Source: UBA4877 sp002399285 (lineage in GTDB: Bacteria; Bacillota; Thermoanaerobacteria; Thermoanaerobacterales; UBA4877). Taken from it: a stretch of 64,000 bases of DNA. The stretch's first letter is position 1. Each line of letters begins with the position of its first letter. Under the pieces are notes generated by a model. It did not search any database, was not told where the DNA came from, and saw only the letters and a list, made by a program, of their open reading frames with translations. Below are positions 44,002 through 52,190 of the stretch, one piece after another. Both the position numbers and the translations under genes were made by a program. The stretch is taken from NCBI GenBank assembly GCA_036771835.1, contig DAIPGN010000003.1:62001-126000 (forward strand), read 5' to 3'.

Positions 44002-44029
44002 ATTATATCACTAATCATTGTGAATACAA
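44002..44029 (-). promoter_or_regulatory. Promoter of the 69-residue gene
   Basis: On the minus strand TTGTAT (44029-44024), 16 bases, TATAAT (44007-44002), just 24 bases before the ATG. Confidence 0.55.
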
Positions 44030-44032
44030 AAT

Positions 44033-44959
44033 CTACATCATTTCCCTCGCTGCTTTGACTATATCGCCTGCGGTGAGTCCATACTTTTTTATGACCGCGT
44101 CGGGCGTTCCCGATTCCCCGAAGGTGTCACTTACTCCTATCCTCTTGACCCTTGCCGGATAATTCTCCGAAAGCACCTCGCATACCGCAGAGCCAAGTCC
44201 GCCGTATATGCTGTGTTCTTCGCAGGTCATCACCCTGCCGGTCTTACGGGCCGTATCGACTATAATATCCTTATCTATCGGCTTGATCGTGTGTATATCT
44301 ATGACCTCAGCCGCTATCCCCTCTTTGCTCAGTATGTCTGCCGCCTCCATAGCCATAGCCACCATCATGCCGGTCGCTACAATGCTTATGGACTTACCTT
44401 CTCTAAGCTTTATTCCACAACCTATCTCGAATTTCTGTGAATCGTCATATATAACGGGTATGTTCGGCCTTCCCAGCCTTATATACACCGGTCCCTTATA
44501 TTCTGCCGCCAGCTCAGTAAGACGCGCCGCGGATACGGCGTCGGCCGGTACCAATACGGTCATGTTGGGCAGCCCTCTCATTAGGTTTATATCTTCAACG
44601 GACTGGTGGGTGGCCCCGTCCTCTCCTACGGACAGCCCCGCGTGGGTCGCCGCTATCTTTACATTGAGGTTGGGATAGCACACCGAGTCCCTTATCTGGT
44701 CGTACGTCCTCCCTGTGGCAAATACCGCAAAGCTGCTGGCGAAGGGTATCTTGCCGCATGTGGCCAGGCCTGCCGCAGTGCCTATCATATCCTGCTCCGA
44801 TATGCCCATATCAAAGAACCTGTCGGGGTATTCCTTTGCAAATTCGTTGGTCTTTGTGGATTTGGAGAGGTCGGCGTCCAGCACCACTATATCCTGTCTT
44901 TTCGAGCCGAGCTCTAAGAGCGTCTTTCCATATGCCTCTCTCGTCGCAATCTTATTCAA
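44033..44959 (-). CDS. tktB: Transketolase C-terminal subunit
   Basis: A 308-residue subunit with the pyrimidine-binding and C-terminal domains of transketolase (EQDMIGTAAGLATCGKIPFASSF, EDGATHQSVEDI, EHSIYGGLGSAV). With the N-terminal subunit it moves two-carbon units between sugar phosphates using thiamine diphosphate. The open frame starts at a GTG at 44968, but AGGTGAGAGCA places a TTG at 44959 better, overlapping the upstream stop by 8 bases. Confidence 0.94.
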   Translation of the reverse strand: MNKIATREAYGKTLLELGSKRQDIVVLDADLSKSTKTNEFAKEYPDRFFDMGISEQDMIGTAAGLATCGKIPFASSFAVFATGRTYDQIRDSVCYPNLNVKIAATHAGLSVGEDGATHQSVEDINLMRGLPNMTVLVPADAVSAARLTELAAEYKGPVYIRLGRPNIPVIYDDSQKFEIGCGIKLREGKSISIVATGMMVAMAMEAADILSKEGIAAEVIDIHTIKPIDKDIIVDTARKTGRVMTCEEHSIYGGLGSAVCEVLSENYPARVKRIGVSDTFGESGTPDAVIKKYGLTAGDIVKAAREMM

Positions 44960-45782
44960 TGCTCTCACCTCTCTCCGTAAGCTCCGCTATGGCCTGCTCC
45001 ATCTGCTCCTTATTGGGCGCAGTGCCGTGCCAGCCTACCTGGTTCTCCATAAATGATACTCCCTTGCCCTTTACTGTGTTCGCAATTATGATCGTCGGCC
45101 TGTCCTTTATCTCTTTAGCCTTTTCCACGGCATCGATTATCTGTTGTACGTCATGGCCGTCGATCCTGATGGTGTACCATCCGAACGCCTTCCACTTATC
45201 CTCTATCGGTTCTATGTTCATGACCTTCTCATTGGGGCCGTCTATCTGAAGGCCGTTGTGATCCAGGATAGCCGTAAGGTTATCCAGCTTATAGTGGGCC
45301 GCGGACATGGCCGCCTCCCATATCTGTCCTTCCTCGCATTCCCCGTCTCCCAATACGGCATACACCCTATAGTCCTTCTTATCGAGTTTGCCTGCCAAGG
45401 CCATTCCGTTGGCTGCCGAGAGTCCCTGTCCTAAAGAACCCGTGGTCATGTCCACACCGGGTGTGTCGTTCATATTGGGATGACCTTGAAGCTTGGTATT
45501 TATCTTTCTGAACGTCTTCAATTCCTCTTTAGGTATGAAGCCCCTCTCAGCCAATGCCGCATACAGCACGGGGGACGCATGTCCCTTTGACAGCACCAGC
45601 CTGTCCCTGTCTTCCCACCTCGGGTTTTTGGGATCCACATTCATTTCCTTGAAATAGAGCACGGCAAGGATATCCGCCGCAGAGAGCGATCCTCCCGGGT
45701 GGCCCGACTGGGCTTCATAAATCATTTCTACTATATCGATCCTCATATCGTTGGCTGTTTTGCGCAATTCCCTCAAGTCCAA
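44952..45782 (-). CDS. tktA: Transketolase N-terminal subunit
   Basis: A 276-residue subunit that binds the diphosphate part of thiamine diphosphate: SKGHASPVLYAAL, TGSLGQGLSAANGMA and the GDGECEEGQIWEA metal-binding motif, with LDHNGLQIDG. Splitting of transketolase into two genes is common in Clostridia and Archaea. TTG start after AAGGTGG. Lies directly upstream of its partner and downstream of trxB. Confidence 0.95.
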   Translation of the reverse strand: MDLRELRKTANDMRIDIVEMIYEAQSGHPGGSLSAADILAVLYFKEMNVDPKNPRWEDRDRLVLSKGHASPVLYAALAERGFIPKEELKTFRKINTKLQGHPNMNDTPGVDMTTGSLGQGLSAANGMALAGKLDKKDYRVYAVLGDGECEEGQIWEAAMSAAHYKLDNLTAILDHNGLQIDGPNEKVMNIEPIEDKWKAFGWYTIRIDGHDVQQIIDAVEKAKEIKDRPTIIIANTVKGKGVSFMENQVGWHGTAPNKEQMEQAIAELTERGESIE

Positions 45783-45800
45783 ACTTATCCACCTTCCTTT

Positions 45801-46724
45801 TTATTCAAACTTTTTGCCGATATATTCGATAGCCGCCGTAGCCGCAATAGCACCGTCGGCCGCCGCCGTTATTACCTGTCTCAATCTCTTGCTCCGGCAG
45901 TCTCCGGCAGCATAAACGCCTTCTATTCCCGTTTCCATTTCATCATTGGTGATGATATAACCTGACTTGTCCGTCTGTACCCTGTCCTTGAGTATATCCG
46001 TCTGCGGGTCCGTGCCTACGAAGACAAAGACGCCGTCCGTCCTGTAATCGGTGAGCTCGTTGGTCTTTACATTCCTGAGGATCACCTTTTCCACCAGGCC
46101 GTTTCCCTCTATCCTATCCACGACACTGTTCCATGCAAAGCTTATCTTTGGATTTGCAAAAGCTCTTTCCTGATTGATCTTATCGGCCCTGAGCTGATCC
46201 CTCCTGTGCACCACGGTCACCTTGCTCGCAAACTTGGTGAGATATACGGCTTCCTTTATGGCGGAATCCCCGCCGCCGACCACCACGACTTCCAGGTCGG
46301 TAAAGAAATCGGCATCGCATGTGGCACAGTACGAGACTCCCTTTCCCCTGAGCTCGTCCTCTCCCGGGCAGCCTATCTTCTTCGGCTGAGCGCCGCCGGC
46401 GAATATTACCGCCTTTGCCTCATACTCACTTTTTTTTGTCTTCAGTCTTTTGATATCCGCCGACGTATCGATATCCAAAACCTCATCCACAACGAAGCTT
46501 GTTCCAAAGGACGCCGCCTGTTCGTGCATCCTCTCTGTGATCTTGGGACCGGTGGGCTGTTCCATAGAGCCCGGATAATTTTCCAGCTCATCCGTGGTAG
46601 CCGCCTGACCGCCGAACTCCTTCTTCTCGATCACCAGCGTGTTCAGCTTTCCCCTCGAGGCATACAGTGCTGCGGAGAGACCTGACGGACCTCCGCCTAT
46701 TATTATACAGTCGAATTTTTCCAT
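45801..46724 (-). CDS. trxB: Thioredoxin-disulfide reductase
   Basis: A 307-residue flavoprotein. FAD motif GGGPSGLSAALYA near 10, redox disulfide CATC near 135, NADPH motif VVGGGDSAIKEA near 150 and the C-terminal FAD motif GVYAAGDCR. Transfers electrons from NADPH to thioredoxin. GGGGAGG precedes the ATG. The possible promoter is TTGTTT, 16 bases, TATATT upstream at about 46770-46745. Confidence 0.95.
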   Translation of the reverse strand: MEKFDCIIIGGGPSGLSAALYASRGKLNTLVIEKKEFGGQAATTDELENYPGSMEQPTGPKITERMHEQAASFGTSFVVDEVLDIDTSADIKRLKTKKSEYEAKAVIFAGGAQPKKIGCPGEDELRGKGVSYCATCDADFFTDLEVVVVGGGDSAIKEAVYLTKFASKVTVVHRRDQLRADKINQERAFANPKISFAWNSVVDRIEGNGLVEKVILRNVKTNELTDYRTDGVFVFVGTDPQTDILKDRVQTDKSGYIITNDEMETGIEGVYAAGDCRSKRLRQVITAAADGAIAATAAIEYIGKKFE

Positions 46725-46800
46725 CCCTTATCCTCCCCTATAATAAAGAATATAAATCAATTTCGAGCGTAAACAAGCCAAATATATTATACTCTACCTT

Positions 46801-47637
46801 TTATATTTCCTCAAACCCTTCGCCCATAATTTCATTGGCCTGGAACATCACGACAAAGGCATCGGGATCGATATCATGTATGATCTCCTTGAATTGAGAT
46901 ATGTCGCTTTTGGATATAACGCAGAAGAGCACCTTTTTTTCCTTACCGGTATATCCTCCGCGGCCTGCAAACGACGTGACCCCTCTCTCCATCTTCGTCA
47001 GGATCTCCGCCTCTATATCGTCGCTGTAATCCGAGATGACATAAGCCGCCCGGTTATCATTCGTGCCCTCCTGTATGATATCTATCACCCATACGGCAAG
47101 GGCATCGGCAGCCAATGCATACAGAGCGAGTTCTGCAGAAAAGGAGAATCCGGCATAGGCTATGATAGCCGCATCCAAGACCAGCATCAGAGTTCCCATG
47201 GACATCTGCGGAAAATAGTGCCTTATTATGGCGGCAGCCAGATCTGTTCCGCCCGTCGTTGCATTATATTTGAAGATAAGTCCGAGACCGACACCCATGA
47301 GTATTCCGCCGTATACTCCGGCAAGAAGATCATTGTATGTAAGAACAGGAAGACCCGACAGCAAATCTATGGTAAAGCCCAAAAGAAATGTGGCGTAGAA
47401 TGTCTTTACGCCGAAGTGCGCTCCCAAAACCACAATAGCAATGACAAACAAGGGAATATTGAATGCCAAAGTCAGCAAACCGACAGGCCAGCCGGTATGG
47501 CTGTGTATGATTATGGCCAGGCCGCTTATTCCTCCCGGCGCTATATTATTGGGCGTGAGGAACATATTGAGCGACAGGGTCATGAGCAGCACGCCTGCCG
47601 TAATGCCTATATAATCTTTTATTGTTCTCTTGATCAT
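46801..47637 (-). CDS. YitT-family membrane protein (DUF161/DUF2179)
   Basis: A 278-residue protein: about five or six helices (10-180) with the motif LTPNNIAPGGISGLAIII and a C-terminal soluble DUF2179 domain (RGVTSFAGRGGYTGKEKKVL, IIHDIDPDAFVVM). Function unestablished; related to YitT/YqfU. Its ATG overlaps the stop of the CsaB-TagA gene (ATGA), so expression is coupled. Confidence 0.9.
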   Translation of the reverse strand: MIKRTIKDYIGITAGVLLMTLSLNMFLTPNNIAPGGISGLAIIIHSHTGWPVGLLTLAFNIPLFVIAIVVLGAHFGVKTFYATFLLGFTIDLLSGLPVLTYNDLLAGVYGGILMGVGLGLIFKYNATTGGTDLAAAIIRHYFPQMSMGTLMLVLDAAIIAYAGFSFSAELALYALAADALAVWVIDIIQEGTNDNRAAYVISDYSDDIEAEILTKMERGVTSFAGRGGYTGKEKKVLFCVISKSDISQFKEIIHDIDPDAFVVMFQANEIMGEGFEEI

Positions 47638-49481
47638 ATCCTTTTAATCACCTTCTCTCTCAGCACCGTGATAATGAAAAGCGGAAGATTCAGCATCCGT
47701 TTAAATCGCCGCGGCTCCTTGATAAGCCGGTAAAGCCATTCCAGCCCCAGCTTCCGATATGCCGTGGGAGCGCGCTTTACTACGCCGGCCAGCACGTCAA
47801 AGCTGCCTCCCACACCCATTATGACCTTGGCCGCGATTTCGGGATGTTCATGGATCCAATTCTCCTGTTTGGGAGCGCCCAGCCCCACGAACAGGAAGTC
47901 CACGTCCTTTCCGTTTATATCCTCTATGACGGCTTTCTCCTGCCCGCTGTCAAAATAGCCGTCATGGGTCCCGACGATATTGATCCCGTCATACCGCGCG
48001 GAGGCATTTTCCGCCGCCTTCTCGGCGACCCCCGGTTTGCCTCCCAGAAAATACAATTTGTGTCCTCTTTCCGGAGCATTTTTGCAGATGAGATTCATGA
48101 GGTCGATTCCCGTGACCCGCTCCTTTATCTTACTCCCATATAGCCTTGCGGCTAAAACGACCCCTATCCCGTCGGGGACGTTGAGGTCAGATGAATTCAA
48201 TATGTATCTCAGATCACTATCGCGGTATGCGGACATGATTATCTCTGCATTGGGCGTAAAAACCACATGGCGTTTTCCGTCCCGTGCAAAATCAGACACC
48301 CTGTCATATGCGTCCTCCATGGTTATATTGTCGACCGTAACCCCCAATATCTCAACCTTAGGCTGATCTTCATCACCGGTCTCCTCAGTCTTTGCGTGCT
48401 TTTCTCCGCCGATCAGCGACAAGGCCAGCTCCACGTTTTCCATGGCCTTTTCTCTCAGCCTTTCGGTCTTCTCCTTGATTTCTTCCGCCGCTTCATCCCG
48501 CCTTGCCCATAGTTGTTCCGCATGATCCTCAATCTGTTCGGCGGTAACGGTCCTCATATCCCCTGCCGGCACCGTGTCTATATCCTTCAGAAACCCGTCT
48601 ATCTTGGGATCATAGGATATGCCCACCACCGGACATCCGACCAATGCCCCGAATATCAGGGAATGAAGCCTTACGCCGATCACCATCCTGCAGAGCGAGA
48701 TGATCCCCAGCACATCTTCGGGACCATATACCCTATGCAGTATATGATTGGGGCACTTCATAAATTCGGCTATCGCCCTGCTCTCATCAATATCGGACTG
48801 ATGGAACGGGCAGAACACTATCTCGGCTCCGGTATTCTGATGGATACGGTCCAACGCCTTTGCCATCTCCACCCGAAAGAGTTCATTGTTATACCAGTTT
48901 CTTGGGGATATCAATATAAAATCCCCCTCTATGCCCTCGCTTTCCAGCAGCGATCCCGCTCCCGAATCCGAAGGTGCCTGGAGGCAAAATACCGGGTCTG
49001 CTGTGACGCGGACATTTTTCTCTACGCCCATCCGCTTCAAGAGCTCCAGTGAGGAGTTGTCCCGAAGTGTGATTATGTTCACCCGCCTGAGTACAAAGGA
49101 TACCATTCTGATATCCGTTTTATTCGTGAGGGGACCGATCCCCTGTCCGTACACCATGACCTTTCTCCTGAAAAATATCCCCATAAGCAGTATGGCAAGA
49201 TAGTAAACCAGACTTGCCCTGCTGGTAACATCCTGCAGCAGGCTGCCCCCGCCGCTTATCAGAAGATCACAGCCGCAGACGGCTTTAAGCACGGCAAAAA
49301 AGCCGGTACGGTTTACCGACTTCACGCCATATCTTGCCGCCGTCGCCTCAGGCTTATCGGAAAGAACCGTTATTTCCAGCTCTTTATCGGCGGCTTTCAG
49401 CGTATTTACTATGGAAAGCAGCACCGCCTCGTCACCAAGATTATCAAAACCGTAGTAACCGGACACAACAACCTTCTTCAA
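47634..49481 (-). CDS. csaB: CsaB polysaccharide pyruvyltransferase fused to TagA/WecG glycosyltransferase
   Basis: A 615-residue fusion. Residues 1-360 are CsaB (GYYGFDNLGDEAVLL, LLISGGGSLLQD, YGQGIGPL, VIGVRLHSLIFG), which adds ketal-pyruvate to the secondary wall polymer to make the ligand for SLH domains. Residues 385-615 are a WecG/TagA/CpsF transferase (VFTPNAEIIM, VPDGIGVV, GLGAPKQE) that adds N-acetylmannosaminyl-type sugars to a lipid-linked precursor. A Lys/Glu linker joins them. TTG start at 49481 overlaps the upstream stop as TTGA, after GGGGTG. It partners functionally with the GH18-SLH protein in the window. Confidence 0.92.
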   Translation of the reverse strand: MKKVVVSGYYGFDNLGDEAVLLSIVNTLKAADKELEITVLSDKPEATAARYGVKSVNRTGFFAVLKAVCGCDLLISGGGSLLQDVTSRASLVYYLAILLMGIFFRRKVMVYGQGIGPLTNKTDIRMVSFVLRRVNIITLRDNSSLELLKRMGVEKNVRVTADPVFCLQAPSDSGAGSLLESEGIEGDFILISPRNWYNNELFRVEMAKALDRIHQNTGAEIVFCPFHQSDIDESRAIAEFMKCPNHILHRVYGPEDVLGIISLCRMVIGVRLHSLIFGALVGCPVVGISYDPKIDGFLKDIDTVPAGDMRTVTAEQIEDHAEQLWARRDEAAEEIKEKTERLREKAMENVELALSLIGGEKHAKTEETGDEDQPKVEILGVTVDNITMEDAYDRVSDFARDGKRHVVFTPNAEIIMSAYRDSDLRYILNSSDLNVPDGIGVVLAARLYGSKIKERVTGIDLMNLICKNAPERGHKLYFLGGKPGVAEKAAENASARYDGINIVGTHDGYFDSGQEKAVIEDINGKDVDFLFVGLGAPKQENWIHEHPEIAAKVIMGVGGSFDVLAGVVKRAPTAYRKLGLEWLYRLIKEPRRFKRMLNLPLFIITVLREKVIKRI

Positions 49482-51463
49482 GCATCCACACCCCATTTCT
49501 TCTTAAGGCAGCCAAGGACATATCTTATTATGGCAAAATAGATGAACCCTATAACTACCCCCAAGACCATGCCGTATATCGTCCTGCGTATGGAAATGCC
49601 CAGCGGCGCCCTGAGATGGCTGAATGTATTTACCAGTGAAAGCTGTCCTATGGCGGCGAATATGCCCCATACCAGCCTCCATTCTTTTCTGTATCCATAA
49701 TAGACGAACCCCAGCATCAGCACCAGCGCCGGGTAGCCTATGAGGAACTCCTTCTCCCGCGGCCTGGCAACTAAGACATGCTCAAGCAGTGAGCGCACCT
49801 GCATTTCGGCGCCGCTCACGCCCACCGCCGGGTTGTTGCCCGTTCGGGAAATATACACGAAGGCCACCGCGGCGGCTATGACCGCAACGATCACATGCCA
49901 GATCTTTACATTGACATTGAGTATATATGCCGTCTTATCTCCGGTGCTCAGATCCCGCCGGAAATACCGGACAAAGTATAGAACGAGGAAGTAGAACAGC
50001 GGGACCACAAAGGACAGCTTGACTCCCCTGAAGTAATCCAGCTTTAGCAGATACTTGCTGTCCGCCATGACAGCCGCTATATATAACGCGCCTACGGCCG
50101 AGATAAGCGATGATTTCATGAAGTTTACCAAAGTATAATTGATAAATGAACCCCGCTTCTCCTCGCAGACCTTCATTATATATGCCATGGCTAAGGATGG
50201 GAATACGACGGAGGCTGCCAGCGCCAGCGCCTTTATTCCCAGATCAAAGAACCTGCTGTACAGCGTACCGAAGGTGATAACCGTACCCAGCGCCATCAGG
50301 ATATTGGCCGCCGCACCTGACAAAGGCAGAAGGGTATTTAAGAGCAGGATGCTGCCTGCAACGACGCCCAGCCCTATCACGGCCTGGACGATCCTCGGCA
50401 CATGATATTCTTCAAACGGTACGATCTTGCCCAGATCCTCGCCTATGTCATTCATATACCCCTTGAATATGCCTATGGTATCTCCATAAAACTGCATGTT
50501 ATATCCGCCCGTCTTATCCGCCCTTATTTCCGGCCTTACATATATCATCCTGACGTTTCTGTCTATGACGGCGCGATACCACTTGTCGGCCATCTCCGTC
50601 TTGTCGTAGGCGGCCATCTCTCTGCTCGAAAGACTGAATAGTTTGAATGCGCTGTAACCCTGCTGCTTGGCAAACCTGTTCATACCGTCCTGGGTCTCAT
50701 AGTCCTTGTCCACGGGAAGCTCAACGATGCCGACGGCAATGCCCTCTTTCTTAAATCTCCCGGCCGCATAGTCTATCTTTGCCTTATCGCCCAGTACCTC
50801 GCCCCCGCCGAAGACCACCTGGTCGATGCCGTAGCTTTTGAGCATGTCCATATAAGCGTCTATATCGGAATCCTTGAGGTCGTTATAATTTTCCACCCTG
50901 GCCACGGTTATAAGTCCCGAGGACTTTACAATATCGAAGTCGGCGGTGTCAAATCCCAGACCGTCGATCTCAACGTCCTTCAGAGATTTATTGACCGCAA
51001 AAATATACCGCCCCTCCGCGGTATCGTGCACCACGCCTTTATATCTCTCCGTCAGCCCGTTCAAAAGAAACTTGCCCGCGTCCTCATCCTCGGTAAGTAT
51101 CACCACGGAATCGGACAGGAACCCGCCGGTGTGACCCAGAACTTCCTTCAATGCGGCATTATCCGAAGTCATGCTCAATGCGGCCGCCTCGGGCAAAGTC
51201 ATATAGGAGATCTTCCCTTCACTCTGCAGGCGTTTCAGATCGACCTCATTTACCGCTATGGAATTCATGCCCCGGGCCTTATAATCATCTATAATATTCC
51301 CCGGCTGCACGTCTCCGTATTCAGCCATAGATCTTAAGGCATCCAGATCTCCCGTTATCTCTATGTTTTTATAACCTTCTTCTACCCGGTACCTTCCATA
51401 TCCGGCAAAAAGTGCTGCGATGCATGATACGATCATTATCCATATGAACAGTTTATTTTTCAT
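49478..51463 (-). CDS. DUF5693 membrane protein
   Basis: A 661-residue protein, DUF5693 type. An N-terminal membrane anchor (8-22) is followed by a large outer domain (25-350) reminiscent of a TIM-barrel-like sugar or peptide domain (NSIAVNEVDL, GYSAFKLFS, RMIYVRPEI) and then at least eight helices (350-650). It always seems to sit with CsaB in Clostridia in my recollection, and here it is coupled to it by TTGA, so a role in wall-polymer export or modification is inferred. Confidence 0.85.
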   Translation of the reverse strand: MKNKLFIWIMIVSCIAALFAGYGRYRVEEGYKNIEITGDLDALRSMAEYGDVQPGNIIDDYKARGMNSIAVNEVDLKRLQSEGKISYMTLPEAAALSMTSDNAALKEVLGHTGGFLSDSVVILTEDEDAGKFLLNGLTERYKGVVHDTAEGRYIFAVNKSLKDVEIDGLGFDTADFDIVKSSGLITVARVENYNDLKDSDIDAYMDMLKSYGIDQVVFGGGEVLGDKAKIDYAAGRFKKEGIAVGIVELPVDKDYETQDGMNRFAKQQGYSAFKLFSLSSREMAAYDKTEMADKWYRAVIDRNVRMIYVRPEIRADKTGGYNMQFYGDTIGIFKGYMNDIGEDLGKIVPFEEYHVPRIVQAVIGLGVVAGSILLLNTLLPLSGAAANILMALGTVITFGTLYSRFFDLGIKALALAASVVFPSLAMAYIMKVCEEKRGSFINYTLVNFMKSSLISAVGALYIAAVMADSKYLLKLDYFRGVKLSFVVPLFYFLVLYFVRYFRRDLSTGDKTAYILNVNVKIWHVIVAVIAAAVAFVYISRTGNNPAVGVSGAEMQVRSLLEHVLVARPREKEFLIGYPALVLMLGFVYYGYRKEWRLVWGIFAAIGQLSLVNTFSHLRAPLGISIRRTIYGMVLGVVIGFIYFAIIRYVLGCLKKKWGVDA

Positions 51464-51533
51464 CGGTTCATCCCCTCGTCACAAACTAAGTATATTATAA
51501 CTCATTCAGCCTTTCAAGTTATTAAGTTGGAAT

Positions 51534-51558
51534 AAAAAAAGCCGCATTTACCTGCGGC
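51534..51558 (-). terminator. Terminator after the 151-residue exported protein
   Basis: On the minus strand GCCGCA-GGTAAA-TGCGGC then seven T. A 151-base repeat copy lies between it and the stop codon. Confidence 0.85.
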
Positions 51559-51579
51559 CTCAGTTTGTAGAAAAATTGA

Positions 51580-51730
51580 CAGGCCGTGACAAATCGTGCA
51601 AGGCAAGGCGGCAAACCTGCAAAAAACCAAGCATACTAAAACGTATGTGACTGCAATTTGCAGGCGCAGCCAACGCTGCAAGCAAAATTGCAGTGCAATT
51701 TCGCGGTTGCGCGAGGATGTCATCGGTCTG
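51580..51730. repeat. Long copy (151 bp) of the palindromic repeat family
   Basis: Begins CAGGCCGTGACAAATCGTGC and ends GATGTCATCGGTCTG. Inner stems are CCTGCAAA/TTTGCAGG around CATAC/GTATG, and AAATTGCA/TGCAATTT. Lies between a stop codon (4 bases away) and its terminator. Confidence 0.85.
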
Positions 51731-51734
51731 AAGC

Positions 51735-52190
51735 CTATTTAGTATACTGTCCCCTTACCATAAATACCGATACGGTCTTAGCCCTAACGCCCCTGCCGTC
51801 GGATCTGGGCGCTATAAGCAGATGATTGGAAGGTACCTTCGCACCGTTTTCAAGGTCCTTTCCGCCCGTTACATCCGATAGTCCGTTAGGGGTGGGAGAA
51901 TATATCACCGCGTCCCCCGCTCTGAGTATGATCTCTGCACCGGCTCCCAGTATGACGGCCTCATTCGGATTCAGGTTGACCACTTCCAGCTCGCTGCCGC
52001 CGCCCTGTCCTCCGTTAGACAGCATACTGTCCACATAATTTTTTATCTGACCCAGCGACTGGTCCACATAACTCTTTGTCACGACCGGGTCGTCTTTGGA
52101 ACCTGGAGCGGCACTGTCCGCAAAAGCCACGCCTATTGCCAAAAATGAAGAAATCAAAACCCCTGCCGTTATCATTATACTCTTTTTCAT
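51735..52190 (-). CDS. Exported 151-residue protein of unknown function
   Basis: A signal peptide (cleavage near AFADSA) then a region SKDDPVVTKSYVDQSLGQIK that looks like the DDP-VTKSYVD motif of a clostridial family, a Gly-rich joint and a compact beta domain (EVVNLNPNEAVILGAGAEIILRAG... SNHLLIAPRSDGRG). I do not know its function. Its ATG overlaps the chemoreceptor stop (ATGA), so the two proteins are made together; sensing of an outside ligand or surface is an inference. Confidence 0.75.
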   Translation of the reverse strand: MKKSIMITAGVLISSFLAIGVAFADSAAPGSKDDPVVTKSYVDQSLGQIKNYVDSMLSNGGQGGGSELEVVNLNPNEAVILGAGAEIILRAGDAVIYSPTPNGLSDVTGGKDLENGAKVPSNHLLIAPRSDGRGVRAKTVSVFMVRGQYTK

